This document shows, piece after piece, positions 47,087 to 56,335 of a stretch of 64,000 nt of DNA. Source of the DNA: Polyangium mundeleinium (GTDB lineage Bacteria > Myxococcota_A > Polyangia > Polyangiales > Polyangiaceae); the NCBI RefSeq assembly GCF_028369105.1, contig NZ_JAQNDO010000001.1:9208501-9272500 (forward strand), read 5' to 3'. Position 1 is the stretch's first letter, and each line of letters opens with the position of its first letter. Made by a program: the position numbers and the translations under genes. Under the pieces are notes generated by a model. That model saw only the letters and a list, made by a program, of their open reading frames with translations. It ran no database searches and was not told the origin of the DNA.

Positions 47087-48118
47087 TTACGGCGCGGGCG
47101 CGACGACACCCGCCTGGGTATCGCCCATCGCGTCGCGGACGGCATTCGCGAGCGCGCAGCTCAAGGCCTGGCGCTGCTGGGCGTTCACGACGCGTTCGTC
47201 GAGCTGCGCGCCGGACATCTTGAGCTCCACCTCGGGCGAGCGGCGGATGCGAAGCACGAGCTTGTTGTCCGAGAGCCGCCAGATGCCAACGCGCGACGCG
47301 TGGGGCACGGCGCGCAGGGCTTCGGACTTCGACATGCCCGCGGGGACCTGAAAGTTCGGCGGCGTCTCGTCGAGGACGACGGCGAAGTACTGCGCTCGGG
47401 TGAGCAGATCGACCGCGATCGGGATGTCGTCGCGCACAGCATCCTCGAAGAAGCTCGTGAGCGCACGCAGCCGCAGCTCGCCTGTCGTGTCCTGCGCCTC
47501 CCGTACCCAGTCCTCGGAGAGGATACGCATCGCTCGGTACGCGACGCGCAGGTTGTACGGTTGCGCGGGCGGCGCGCAGCGATCGAGCTCGTTGCAGATC
47601 TCGCCGAATGCGCAATCGCGGGTGAGCTTGCACTCCTTGCCGGAGAGCTGGTTCTTGTTGTCTGCCGTGAACAGGCAGGCGGTGAACCCGTCACGCAACG
47701 AATCGTTCGAGGCTTTGCGGATGGCCTCGGCGCTCGTGGCTTGGTCGGCGTCGAGGCGGAGATAGATGCCGGGTTTGTCGCGGAAGGTCCAGGCCTTGAG
47801 GATCTCCGTCTCGACGACGTCCGAGGACGGCTCCTTCGCGAGGTCGACCGTCCAGCGCTCGATCCGGTCACGCAAGGGAAACCAGCGGGGACCGAGCTCG
47901 GTGACGACGGCGCGTTGTTTGGCGAGGACGCCGCTTCGTTCGCTCTCGAGGCGGCCTTGGGCCCACTTCCACTGGAAGATGACCGTGACGGCCATCACGA
48001 GGCCGATCCAGGCCCAAACTTTGGGGGCGGGCCACCGCATACGGCCCGCCCCGCGGTCCTGCTTGGACTGGATCAGCGAGGGCAGGCCGCGGGGTCGTTC
48101 ATCCGCGCTGGGCGGCAT
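47087..48118 (-). CDS. Membrane-anchored protein in the TolQR-like operon, unknown family
   Basis: A 343-aa protein with one N-terminal membrane segment (VWAWIGLVMAVTVIFQW, about residues 34-50) and a large, probably periplasmic domain. It has four Cys residues in a row of spacings (CLF...CKLTRDCAFGEIC...C) that may form disulphides. No family was recognised. It follows two ExbD-like genes by 11 nt and is the last gene of that operon. By position it may be a periplasmic partner of the proton-driven motor. Confidence 0.7.
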   Translation of the reverse strand: MPPSADERPRGLPSLIQSKQDRGAGRMRWPAPKVWAWIGLVMAVTVIFQWKWAQGRLESERSGVLAKQRAVVTELGPRWFPLRDRIERWTVDLAKEPSSDVVETEILKAWTFRDKPGIYLRLDADQATSAEAIRKASNDSLRDGFTACLFTADNKNQLSGKECKLTRDCAFGEICNELDRCAPPAQPYNLRVAYRAMRILSEDWVREAQDTTGELRLRALTSFFEDAVRDDIPIAVDLLTRAQYFAVVLDETPPNFQVPAGMSKSEALRAVPHASRVGIWRLSDNKLVLRIRRSPEVELKMSGAQLDERVVNAQQRQALSCALANAVRDAMGDTQAGVVAPAP

Positions 48119-48129
48119 GGGGGTAGCTT

Positions 48130-48717
48130 TCAGCCGCTCTTGGGGAGCTTGGCGACCATGAAGCTGACGTTCGGGTAACCGGCGAACGCAGCGGTCTGGA
48201 AGACGCTCTTCACGACGATCGCGGGCACGTTCGAGTCGACCTGGAGGATGCAGACGCCGGGGAACGGCTTGTTCGGCTGCACCTGCTTCCAGAGCTCGCG
48301 CTTGTTCTTCAGGAGGTTGAAGAGCTCGTCGATCTTCTGCATACGGCCGAGCTCCTCGATCGCGCGCGTCGAGCCGGCGAGCGTGCCGTCGACGAGGATC
48401 TGGTTGCCGTTCACGGCGACCATCGGCGCGTCGATGATGTCCTCGACGTTCTCGGCCTTCGGCAGTTTGACGTTCTTGTCGACCGTGATCTCACCGGACG
48501 CCGAGAAGGACATCAGGAGGAAGATGACGGTGGTGATCAAGAAGTCGATGAAGCTGACCAGGTTCAGCGCGGCGTTGCCGCTCCGCCTGCCGTGCCCCGC
48601 CACCTTGTTCCACACGAACTTCAGCGGGATGTGGTGCATCAACCGCCGACCAGGCTGGTGGATGACGTGGGCGTGGGGGTTGTGATGTTTGGACGGAGGT
48701 TTGGCGTGGCCACCCAT
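48130..48717 (-). CDS. ExbD/TolR-family motor protein (minus module, second)
   Basis: A 195-aa protein. It has a His-rich N-terminus, a single transmembrane helix with the essential Asp (NLVSFIDFLITTVIFLLMSF) and a periplasmic domain (VNGNQILVDG; ICILQVDSN-like GVCILQVDSNVPAIVV). The Asp is the proton-carrying residue of ExbD, TolR and MotB. It is coupled in a run with another ExbD-like gene and an ExbB-like gene. AGGGAG lies upstream of the ATG. Confidence 0.88.
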   Translation of the reverse strand: MGGHAKPPSKHHNPHAHVIHQPGRRLMHHIPLKFVWNKVAGHGRRSGNAALNLVSFIDFLITTVIFLLMSFSASGEITVDKNVKLPKAENVEDIIDAPMVAVNGNQILVDGTLAGSTRAIEELGRMQKIDELFNLLKNKRELWKQVQPNKPFPGVCILQVDSNVPAIVVKSVFQTAAFAGYPNVSFMVAKLPKSG

Positions 48718-48733
48718 CTCAGGTCTCCCTTGC

Positions 48734-49291
48734 TCAGCGGACGGAGAACGTCATGTTGAAGACCGGCAGGTCCTTGTCCCCCTCGGGGAGCTTCACCTTG
48801 CGCTTCGTCGTGTAAAGCGCGTCGAGCACCGCGACGACCTCCTTGAAGGGAGTGCGGTTGTCGGTGTGCATGATCGCCTGATCGAGCTTCTTGTCGCTCG
48901 GATCGCGATGGCTGCCGTTGCTATTCCACTCGGCCTCGATCTTCTTCGCGAGGTCCGAATACCGGATCACGGCGCTGTCACTCGGCGGCGGCTTGGGGAC
49001 ACGCACCTCGCTCACGACGGTCGCACCCTGCTTCCACACGAGCGCGAAATCGCTCTCGCCGATGTGCAGATTCAGCACCTTCTCGGGCGTCTGCGGCGTG
49101 AGTTCCTTGTCGGGGTTCGGCGGCCCAGGCACCTGCGCGTCCGCGTTCATGCGCGAGTTCGTGACCCACACAGCCGTGATCAAGAGGAACGCGATCGTGC
49201 ACATCAACAGGTCGATGAACGGGACCATGTTGATTTCCGCGTTCGTCGCTTTCTTTTTGCCGCCCTCGCTGCCTACGTCTACGCCACCCAT
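48734..49291 (-). CDS. ExbD/TolR-family motor protein (minus module, first)
   Basis: A 185-aa ExbD/TolR-like protein. The N-terminal EINMVPFIDLLMCTIAFLLI carries the membrane Asp. The periplasmic part has ExbD-type strands and a helix (DSAVIRYSDLAKKIEAEW; TPFKEVVAVLDALYTTKR). AGGAGG lies 8 nt ahead of the ATG. It is separated from the ExbB-like gene upstream by 193 nt that contain a strong hairpin. All motor residues look functional. Confidence 0.9.
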   Translation of the reverse strand: MGGVDVGSEGGKKKATNAEINMVPFIDLLMCTIAFLLITAVWVTNSRMNADAQVPGPPNPDKELTPQTPEKVLNLHIGESDFALVWKQGATVVSEVRVPKPPPSDSAVIRYSDLAKKIEAEWNSNGSHRDPSDKKLDQAIMHTDNRTPFKEVVAVLDALYTTKRKVKLPEGDKDLPVFNMTFSVR

Positions 49292-49445
49292 GGGCTGCCT
49301 CCTGCGATGCTCGCTCTCGCGAGCGTACTGCGATGGGGACGCATGACGCGCCCCCTACACGCTACCGTTGCCCGCCCTCGTGGGCAGGGCATTGCCCTTT
49401 GTACGACAACGGATCTGGGCGAAAGTTTCTCCCTAGATCACGGCG

Positions 49446-49473
49446 GGGGCGGCGCGGGCGCAGGCGCCGCCCC
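49446..49473 (-). promoter_or_regulatory. Intercistronic hairpin between ExbB- and ExbD-like genes
   Basis: GGGGCGGCGC (49446-49455) pairs perfectly with GCGCCGCCCC (49464-49473) around an 8-nt loop. It lies 11 nt after the ExbB-like stop, in transcription order before the ExbD genes. No U-run follows, so it could be a partial terminator, an RNA-stability element or neither. Confidence 0.6.
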
Positions 49474-49484
49474 GGAGGTGGATT

Positions 49485-50147
49485 TCAGGCAGCCGCCTGG
49501 CCCACGGCCGCGACGTTCACCTTCTGGCGGTTCGCCACGACGAGGTTCAGCACCATGACCGACGCCTCGTTGATGTCGTCCTCGAGGTGCTGCGTCTTGC
49601 CGTTGAGAATGGCGAAGCCGATGAGGGCGATGATCGCGACGGCGAGGCCGAACGCGGTGCAGTTCATGGCCTCCGAGATGCCTGCCGCGAGAACGCGCGC
49701 CTTCTGGCTCGGATCGATCGACTCACCGGAGACGGAGCCGAATGCCATGATGAGACCCGTCACGGTGCCGAGGAGGCCCGAGAGCATCGCGAGGTTCGCG
49801 AGGAGGCCGAGGTACGGGGTGTTCTTGCTGAGGCGCGGAAGCTCGCGGAGCGCGGCCTCGTCCATCGCAGCCTGAACCTCTTCGTCGGGACGGTTCACCT
49901 TCACGAGGCCAGCCTGCACGATGCGGGCGAGCGGCGCGTTGGCGGCGGAGCACATCTTGACGGCCTTGGCCACGTCACCCGCGAGGATGCACTTCTGCAT
50001 CGTGGCGAGGAAGACGTCCTTGTTGATCGACGCGCCGAACAGATAGATGGAGCGCTCCACGATGATGCCGATCGTCAGGATCGACCAGAACAAGATGGGC
50101 CACATGCCCCATCCACCTTCTTTGAAGTGCTCGTACGCTGCGTGCAT
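49485..50147 (-). CDS. ExbB/TolQ/MotA-family motor protein (minus module)
   Basis: A 220-aa protein with three transmembrane helices: about 15-35 (WPILFWSILTIGIIVERSIY), about 115-140 (LANLAMLSGLLGTVTGLIMAF) and about 160-185 (GISEAMNCTAFGLAVAIIAL). The conserved GLLGTVTGLI and TAFGLAVAI segments line the proton path in ExbB and TolQ. GGAGG lies 9 nt ahead of the ATG. It heads a minus-strand run with two ExbD-like proteins and a membrane-anchored protein, mirrored by a divergent module at 50914. Confidence 0.93.
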   Translation of the reverse strand: MHAAYEHFKEGGWGMWPILFWSILTIGIIVERSIYLFGASINKDVFLATMQKCILAGDVAKAVKMCSAANAPLARIVQAGLVKVNRPDEEVQAAMDEAALRELPRLSKNTPYLGLLANLAMLSGLLGTVTGLIMAFGSVSGESIDPSQKARVLAAGISEAMNCTAFGLAVAIIALIGFAILNGKTQHLEDDINEASVMVLNLVVANRQKVNVAAVGQAAA

Positions 50148-50913
50148 TTGTCAGGTCCTCCAGCTTGCCTCGCGTCCGCTCGGGCCGAGGTGTCGCACTC
50201 TACATGAAAGCCATTCCGGATCGAATGCGGCAGTTACTGCGACGGTCTTCGTGCGATCGCGCTGGCCGTCGCGGCCTCGCGCCCCGCGCCCCGCTCGTTG
50301 CTCTCCGCGTGAATTCCGCTTCGTTGCATCGCTGGGGAGGGTACGACTTCGGCCAAGGCATCCAAGCGAACCAGGACGCTAGCCGAGCCGCACGCCCCAA
50401 CGCAAGTAGGGTGTTTGGCTTCGTTCCGTCTCGGGTGTCTTCGTCAGCGGCGATCCAGGATGGAGCACGAGATCCCGTGTTCGCGCACGAGCTCGCGTGT
50501 TCCGGGGCCAGTCTACCCGCCCGCATCCGAACGGGGCAAATGGCCGGTATCCAAGGATCGTCGTCTCCGTCGACCCAGCGCGAATCGGCCCTCGTTGAAG
50601 CTTCATCGCCCAGGCGACCGGCATCTTCGCGATTCAGACCCTCTCTCGTCAAGCAACATTTGGTCGAGATCGCGCGAGTCACGCGGTAAACAACGCACGT
50701 TCCCCACGAACTTGGAAGGATCCAGCCTCATCGGACGAAGCCCAAGCAGCCCACGTCACGACGCGGCAGGGGCTCCGCTCACACGATCCTCTGCCGCTTG
50801 CCTGAGAGATCGAGCGGCGGCTATAGTCGCGCCCCAACGCGACTTTTGCGCGTAGGGCATAACCACGGATCGTGGCGCTCTGGTGACTTGGTAGGGAGAA
50901 AGGGACTGCGAGG
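50148..50913. other. Long intergenic region between divergent motor modules
   Basis: This 766-bp region has a visibly lower GC content than the genes around it. Short open frames on both strands lack ribosome binding sites, domains and typical codon use, so I do not call genes here. It must contain the promoters for both modules and is long enough for several regulatory sites. Confidence 0.5.
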
Positions 50914-51585
50914 ATGCGTCACCTGTTCATGTTGGCGTCCGAAGGAGGAGAGGTCGGGATGTGGGGGGCCATCAAGGAGAACCCCACGTTCCTCGTGATG
51001 AACCTCGTCGTCTCGGCGATCGTGGTGACCGTCATCATCGAGCGTGCGTACTTCCAGCTCGACCGCTACCGCGTGAACTCGAAGGAGTTCTTCGCCCAGA
51101 TCAAGAAGCTCGTGGTCGCAGGCAACATCGACCGCGCCATCAAGCTCTGCGACGCCGGCGACTACCCGATCCTGCAGCTCGTCAAGGCCGGCCTCACCCA
51201 GGCGAGCAAAGGCGCCGACGAGATCGACGCGGCCCTCAGCGAGAAGCTCTCCGAGCTCAAGCCCGCCGTCGAGAAGCGCGTCGGGTTGCTCTGGTCCCTC
51301 GCGAACATCGCCACGCTGATCGGCCTCATCGGCACCGTGAGTGGTCTCATCAAGACCTTCGCCTCGATCTCGGCCCCCGGCCTCTCCGCCGCCGTCAAGC
51401 AGCAGATGCTCTCGAACGGCATCGCGGAGGCCATGTACAACACGGCGTTCGGACTCGGTATCGCAGTGCTCTGCATGATCGCGCACGTGCTGCTCCACAC
51501 GCGGTCGAAGAACATCCAGCACGATCTGGAGTCGACCACCGAGCGCGTGTTCAACCTGCTGACGATCGCCAAGCCGAACTTCTAG
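50914..51585 (+). CDS. ExbB/TolQ/MotA-family motor protein (plus module)
   Basis: A 223-aa three-helix ExbB-type protein. Segments include FLVMNLVVSAIVVTVIIERA, LANIATLIGLIGTVSGLIKT and EAMYNTAFGLGIAVLCMIAH. GTVSGLI and NTAFGLGIAV are the usual proton-channel stretches. It is the first of three genes: an ExbD-like gene starts 10 nt after its stop, and another ExbD-like gene overlaps that. It is divergent from the second ExbB-like gene, so the two modules may be co-regulated. Confidence 0.93.
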   Translation: MRHLFMLASEGGEVGMWGAIKENPTFLVMNLVVSAIVVTVIIERAYFQLDRYRVNSKEFFAQIKKLVVAGNIDRAIKLCDAGDYPILQLVKAGLTQASKGADEIDAALSEKLSELKPAVEKRVGLLWSLANIATLIGLIGTVSGLIKTFASISAPGLSAAVKQQMLSNGIAEAMYNTAFGLGIAVLCMIAHVLLHTRSKNIQHDLESTTERVFNLLTIAKPNF

Positions 51586-51595
51586 AGCGTCGCCC

Positions 51596-52159
51596 ATGGC
51601 CGAGACCCACGACGCTCCGCTCAGCGCCTCGCAAAAATCGCGCATCCGGCGGCTTTCTCAGCCGAAAGAGCCGGAGCCGGGCGAGGAGGCGGGTGAGCTC
51701 AACATCGTGCCCTTCCTCGACATCATCACGAACGTGATGATGTTCGTGCTCGCCAGCGTCTCGGTCACCTTCATCGCCTCGATCGACACGACCCCGCCCG
51801 CCATCGGCGGCAAGGGTCGGAGCGACGTGGCGACCAAGGCGCTGAACCTCTCGGCGTTCATCACGACGCAGGGAATCTCGCTCAAGACCTCGAGCGGCAA
51901 CGTCGCCCCGGGTTGTCAGGGCATCGGCGCCGGCATCACCATCCCGATGCGCGAGGGCAGCATCCACGACTTCGCCGCCGTCACGAGCTGCGCGAAGCGG
52001 CTCAAGAACGCAGCCCCCGAGTTCAAGGAGGAGACCCAGGTGACCATCACCGCGAACCCGGGCGTCGAATACGGGACGATCATCGACACGATGGACGCGC
52101 TCCGAAAAGACGGCGAAGAGGAGCTCTTCTCGGACGTGCACTTCGGGGTGGCGCGATGA
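51596..52159 (+). CDS. ExbD/TolR-family motor protein (plus module, first)
   Basis: A 187-aa ExbD-like protein with a charged cytoplasmic N-terminus, the membrane segment ELNIVPFLDIITNVMMFVLA containing the conserved Asp, and a periplasmic domain with one Cys pair (NVAPGCQG, TSCAKRL) and the typical GVEYGTIIDTMDALR helix. It overlaps the next gene by 4 nt (ATGA). Confidence 0.9.
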   Translation: MAETHDAPLSASQKSRIRRLSQPKEPEPGEEAGELNIVPFLDIITNVMMFVLASVSVTFIASIDTTPPAIGGKGRSDVATKALNLSAFITTQGISLKTSSGNVAPGCQGIGAGITIPMREGSIHDFAAVTSCAKRLKNAAPEFKEETQVTITANPGVEYGTIIDTMDALRKDGEEELFSDVHFGVAR

Positions 52160-52827
52160 GCACCGAAGACGCCTTCGATCCGGAGCCTGGGCAAGACAGC
52201 GGCCCGAACGCGCCCCGCTCGGCCCCGAACCAGCGCCCGCGGCCTCCGCAGCCGCAGAAGGGCAGCCTCGTCAAGTACAAGGCCGCCCTGAGGAAGGCGA
52301 AGCGCAAGAACGCGCGCGAGCCCGAGATCGACTTCCTCAACATCACGGCGATGCTCGACCTGATGACCATCATCCTGGTCTTCTTGCTGAAGAGCCTCGC
52401 CTCGTCGGCCGGCGCGATCCCGCAGTCCGACGACCTCCGCCTGCCGCAGTCCGTGATGGTCGGCGAGCCGAGCGACGAGGGCGTGCTCGTCGTCGTCTCG
52501 AAGACGCAGATCCTGGTCGGCGAAGAGTCCACGCCCGTCGTGACCTTGCCGAGCCGCGAGCAGCTCGCGCAGTCGGGCATCGACGCCAAGCACAAGCGCA
52601 GCGGCCCGAACGACCTCTACATCGTGCCGCTGGCGAACTCGCTCCAGCACGCGCGCGAGATCGACAAGGCCGTCCGCGCCGCGAAGGGCCTCGACCCGTC
52701 CACGTCCGAGGCGCGCATCGTCGCCGACAAGACCACGCCCTACCGGCTGCTCATCGAGGTGCTCTACACCCTCGGCCAGAGCGAGTTCGGCAAGTACCAC
52801 CTGATGATCCTGAGCGGGAAGAAGTAA
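52156..52827 (+). CDS. ExbD/TolR-family motor protein (plus module, second)
   Basis: A 223-aa ExbD-like protein. A Pro/Gln-rich, then Lys/Arg-rich N-terminus (about 55 residues) precedes the membrane segment ITAMLDLMTIILVFLLKSLA, with the Asp retained. The periplasmic domain includes ILVGEESTPVVTLPS and TTPYRLLIEVLYTLGQSEF. The start at ATG 52156 is coupled to the previous stop. With the two genes before it, this gives one TolQ-like and two TolR-like proteins, the same composition as the AglR-AglQ-AglS motor of Myxococcus gliding. Confidence 0.9.
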   Translation: MSTEDAFDPEPGQDSGPNAPRSAPNQRPRPPQPQKGSLVKYKAALRKAKRKNAREPEIDFLNITAMLDLMTIILVFLLKSLASSAGAIPQSDDLRLPQSVMVGEPSDEGVLVVVSKTQILVGEESTPVVTLPSREQLAQSGIDAKHKRSGPNDLYIVPLANSLQHAREIDKAVRAAKGLDPSTSEARIVADKTTPYRLLIEVLYTLGQSEFGKYHLMILSGKK

Positions 52828-52857
52828 GGCCCGCGGCCGCAAGTCGCGGCGCGGGCC
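52828..52857. terminator. Terminator-like hairpin between convergent genes
   Basis: GGCCCGC pairs with GCGGGCC, and the inner GCCGC pairs with GCGGC around the loop AAGT plus one base, with one bulge. It sits directly after the ExbD stop and 43 nt from the SNF2 gene stop. Short AA and TT flanks are present but no long U-run. Confidence 0.6.
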
Positions 52858-52900
52858 CCTTCCCAGGACCCCTCCCTGGTCCCTCCCCTTCCCTCGTCCG

Positions 52901-55900
52901 TCAGTCGACGGAGAAGAGCTCCTCCACGTCCGCCTTCGTGAGCTTCTTGGCGCCGCCCTGATCCTCGCTGAGGACCGAGGCCACGAGCTCGCGCTTCTTC
53001 GCCTTGAGCTGCAGGATCTTCTCCTCGATCGTCCCCTCCGCGACGAGCCGGTACGCCGTCACGACGCGGGTTTGCCCGATGCGGTGGGCGCGATCCGTCG
53101 CCTGCTGCTCCACGGCCGGATTCCACCACGGATCGAAGTGGATCACCGTGTCCGCCGCCGTCAGGTTCAGGCCCGTCCCGCCGGCCTTCAGGCTGATCAG
53201 GAAGACCGGCACCGTCGGATCGTTCTGGAAGCGCTCCACGCGCTCCATACGATCCTTCGTCGAGCCGTCGAGGTACTCGTAGGGCACCCCGTCCTCCTTC
53301 ATCGCCCGCTCGATGATCTTCAGCATCATCACGAACTGGCTGAAGACGAGCACCTTGTGGCCGCCCTCGACCGCGTTCGCGATGAGCTCGCGCAGCGCCA
53401 CGAGCTTGCCCGAGTCCTCGTCCGAGAAGTCGCGCGGCAGGCCGAGGAGCCGCGGATCGCAGGCCGCCTGACGCAGCCGCGTGAGGCCCGCGAGGATCTG
53501 GATCTGGCTCTTCGCGATGCCGACGCGCTCCACCTCGCCGAGCACCTGGGCCCGCACCTCGCGCGCCACCTGCAGGTAAATCGACCGCTGATCCCCCGTG
53601 AGATCGCAGATCTGATCGGTCTCGATCTTCTCGGGCAGGTCCTTGGCGACCTCCTGCTTCGTACGGCGCAGGATGAAGGGGTGGATGATCGAGCGCAGGC
53701 GCTGCGCGGTCTTGTAGTCGCCGGCCTCGATCGGCCGCGCCAGGCGCGCCTCGAACTTGTCGAGCGTGCCGAGCAGGCCCGGTGAGACGAAGTCGAAGAT
53801 CGACCAGATCTCGGAGAGGCGGTTCTCGATCGGCGTGCCCGTGAGCGCGAGCCTGCGGCGCGCCTTGAGGCGCTTCGCGGCGGCCGCGGTCGCGGAGAGC
53901 GGGTTCTTGATGTGCTGCGCCTCGTCGAGGATCGCGTAGGTGAGATCGAGCTTCGCGAGGAACTCCTCATCGCGGCGGAGCAGCGCGTAGCTCGTGATGA
54001 TGACCTCGGCCTCCTGGACCTCCTCGATCTGGTCCTTGCGATCCGCGCCGTGCCAGAGCGCCACCCTGAGCGTCGGCGCGAACCGGACGAGCTCGCGCTC
54101 CCAGTTCGTCACGACGCTCGTCGGGGCCACGATCAGCGCTTTGACGTGCTTCTCCTCCTGCTTGACGCTGAGGAGCAGCGCGATCGTCTGCACCGTCTTG
54201 CCGAGGCCCATGTCGTCCGCGAGCACGCCGCCGGAGCCGATGTCGTGGATGAACTTGAGCCACGAGAGGCCGGCTTCCTGGTAGGGGCGCAACGTCGCCT
54301 TGAGCGCCCGCGGCTTCTTCGTGCTCTCGATCTCGTCGATGCTCGACAGCTTGTGGAAGAGCTCGCGCGCGCCCTGGGCCACGTTCGAACCGCTCACCTG
54401 CGAGAGCAGCTCCTGGATGCGGCCCGCGTGCGCGAGCGGCAGCTTTCCGCTGCGGCCAGCCGCCGTCATGAGCTCGATCTCGCGGTCGAGCATCGAGCGG
54501 ATCGTGTCGGGATCGAGCGGCGCGAACGAGCCGTCTTCGAGGCGCACGTACTTCTTGCCCTCGGTGAGACAGCGGCGCAGCTCGTCGCGATCGACGGCGA
54601 TGCCCTCGCTCTCGAACGAGAGCCGCACGTTGAGCCAGTCCATGCCGCTCGTGACCTTGGCGAAGACGCCGAGCGGCTTGTGCCGGACCTGCGTGTCGAC
54701 GAGGTCCTCCGGGACGAAGAGATCCCAGTCCTCGGGCAGCTCTGCGAGGCCCTCGCTCCAGAAGCGGATGGCCGCGTCGCCGCTCGCCACGAACTCCTGG
54801 CCCGTCTCGTCGGGCTTGAGGCCGAGGCCGAGCAGCCGCGCCGCCGCCTCCTGCTGCAACGCGATGTCGACCCGCACGCAACGCGCGCGCTTCATGCCCT
54901 CCTCGGGCGGCTGCACGAGCACGGGCGGCGAGATCCCGTCGGCGCGGACCTGCACTTCCTCCTCGCCATACGCGGCGTAGAGCTGCACGTGCGCCTCGAC
55001 GAGCGAGCCGCCCGCGCGCATGCGGAACGTCGGGGGCAAATCCACGACGTCCGCGATCTGCGCGAGATCCGGAAGCTCCGCGCCGACCTCCAGCGCGACC
55101 TTCGGCAAGCCCTGCATGATCAGGCGCACGAGGTCGCGCATCGGCTCGCCGATCGTGGGCGAGCGCAAGAGCCTGCGCATCGCGGCGGGCGAGACGCGCT
55201 TGTCGAGGCGCCGCGCGATGCCCTCCTGCGTGTCGACGTGCCAGCCGGGCCAGCCCTCGAACCAGCCGCCTTGCAGCAGCGTGAAGCGGCGCCTGTCCGT
55301 CGGGCGCTCGAAGCTCGCCTTCACGATGATCGTGTCGCCGCCGACGGTCTCCAGATCGAAGCGCGGCCGCAGCGGCTCCTCGGCGAAGCGGAGCTGCATG
55401 AGCGCGGGCTCGAGCAGCACGCGCTGGCCTTCCAGCAAGGGCAAAAGCTCGGCGACGTCCTCGCCGCGCACGTCGACCGCGGGGTGCCGCGGGTTGCCGC
55501 TCTCGAAGCGGGCGAGGAGGCGCAGGGCGTCGCGATCGGGCGTCGGATAGAGCGCCTGCCAGGCGAGGGCCGTCGAGGGCAGGATCGGCACGCGCGCGTC
55601 GGCGTCGAGCACCGTGACCGTGAGCGCGCCCTGGCGGACGTGCAGGCGGAACTCCACGCGCCGCGAGCCGCCGAGCCCCTCGGGGGGCAGCCACGCGCCG
55701 ATGCCGGTTTGTTTCGCCGTCGCGTCGTGCTGCGGCGCGGTGATCACGGACGAGCCGGGCGGTCCCATCGCGGCCATCGAGGTCCTCTCGCTTGCGCCCA
55801 TGTGCCCCATCGAGGCTCCCGGGCCGGGGCTACCGAGCGGCGGCTGCGTGCCGCGCGGCCGATCGCGCCTTCGCACGCGCTTGAGCGCATCGCCGCCGGC

Positions 55901-56263
55901 GTGCGCGGTCTGCGGCATCATCGGGGCGGGCACGGGGTCGCGACGGGGCTGCGCGCCGCGGGCTTGATCCCGCAGCGTGATGAGCAGCGCGGCGACGTGC
56001 TTGCAGTGCTGGCCCCCCTTCGAGAACGTCGGGCACGAGCAGTAGGACTTGATGCCGTCCGGGGTGAGCTCGACCTTCACCGGGTAAGGCTCGGAGTCGC
56101 TCGCGCGGACGACGCCGCTCGCGCTCATTTCCAGGACATCGATGTCCTCGACGACACGGCGACGGAAGTATTCGAGGCCGCGGAGGAACGTGCGAGCGCC
56201 GAGCAAACGGCGCAGCCCGCGGTCGCTCAAGGTGGAGAGTGCGTCGGTGATCGGAGGCGGCAC
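52901..56263 (-). CDS. SWIM-SNF2 DNA-dependent ATPase
   Basis: A 1120-aa SWI2/SNF2-type protein, typical of bacterial HepA/RapA-like ATPases. The N-terminus carries a SWIM zinc motif (C-x-C then CxH: YCSCPTFSKGGQHCKH, about 73-88). A central region of about 500 residues follows. The ATPase domain has Walker A ADDMGLGKTVQTIA (about 677-690) and Walker B DEAQH (about 776). The C-terminal helicase domain has VFLISLKAGGTGLNLT and DRAHRIGQTRVV. All motifs look intact. It probably remodels nucleic-acid complexes rather than unwinding DNA. Start is GTG 56263; no Shine-Dalgarno was seen. It lies 72 nt downstream of the pyrophosphatase gene. Confidence 0.95.
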   Translation of the reverse strand: MPPPITDALSTLSDRGLRRLLGARTFLRGLEYFRRRVVEDIDVLEMSASGVVRASDSEPYPVKVELTPDGIKSYCSCPTFSKGGQHCKHVAALLITLRDQARGAQPRRDPVPAPMMPQTAHAGGDALKRVRRRDRPRGTQPPLGSPGPGASMGHMGASERTSMAAMGPPGSSVITAPQHDATAKQTGIGAWLPPEGLGGSRRVEFRLHVRQGALTVTVLDADARVPILPSTALAWQALYPTPDRDALRLLARFESGNPRHPAVDVRGEDVAELLPLLEGQRVLLEPALMQLRFAEEPLRPRFDLETVGGDTIIVKASFERPTDRRRFTLLQGGWFEGWPGWHVDTQEGIARRLDKRVSPAAMRRLLRSPTIGEPMRDLVRLIMQGLPKVALEVGAELPDLAQIADVVDLPPTFRMRAGGSLVEAHVQLYAAYGEEEVQVRADGISPPVLVQPPEEGMKRARCVRVDIALQQEAAARLLGLGLKPDETGQEFVASGDAAIRFWSEGLAELPEDWDLFVPEDLVDTQVRHKPLGVFAKVTSGMDWLNVRLSFESEGIAVDRDELRRCLTEGKKYVRLEDGSFAPLDPDTIRSMLDREIELMTAAGRSGKLPLAHAGRIQELLSQVSGSNVAQGARELFHKLSSIDEIESTKKPRALKATLRPYQEAGLSWLKFIHDIGSGGVLADDMGLGKTVQTIALLLSVKQEEKHVKALIVAPTSVVTNWERELVRFAPTLRVALWHGADRKDQIEEVQEAEVIITSYALLRRDEEFLAKLDLTYAILDEAQHIKNPLSATAAAAKRLKARRRLALTGTPIENRLSEIWSIFDFVSPGLLGTLDKFEARLARPIEAGDYKTAQRLRSIIHPFILRRTKQEVAKDLPEKIETDQICDLTGDQRSIYLQVAREVRAQVLGEVERVGIAKSQIQILAGLTRLRQAACDPRLLGLPRDFSDEDSGKLVALRELIANAVEGGHKVLVFSQFVMMLKIIERAMKEDGVPYEYLDGSTKDRMERVERFQNDPTVPVFLISLKAGGTGLNLTAADTVIHFDPWWNPAVEQQATDRAHRIGQTRVVTAYRLVAEGTIEEKILQLKAKKRELVASVLSEDQGGAKKLTKADVEELFSVD

Positions 56264-56335
56264 GTTTGAATGGGGGGGGTTTGTCCCGCGGCGAGCGGGC
56301 GCGTCGATCGGGTGGTTCGCGCCTTCTGGCGCGGG

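Noticed and set aside
50148-50913. Open frames of 160-175 aa in the divergent motor-gene gap
   Set aside because: They overlap each other on both strands, lack ribosome binding sites and domains, and have codon use unlike the neighbours.
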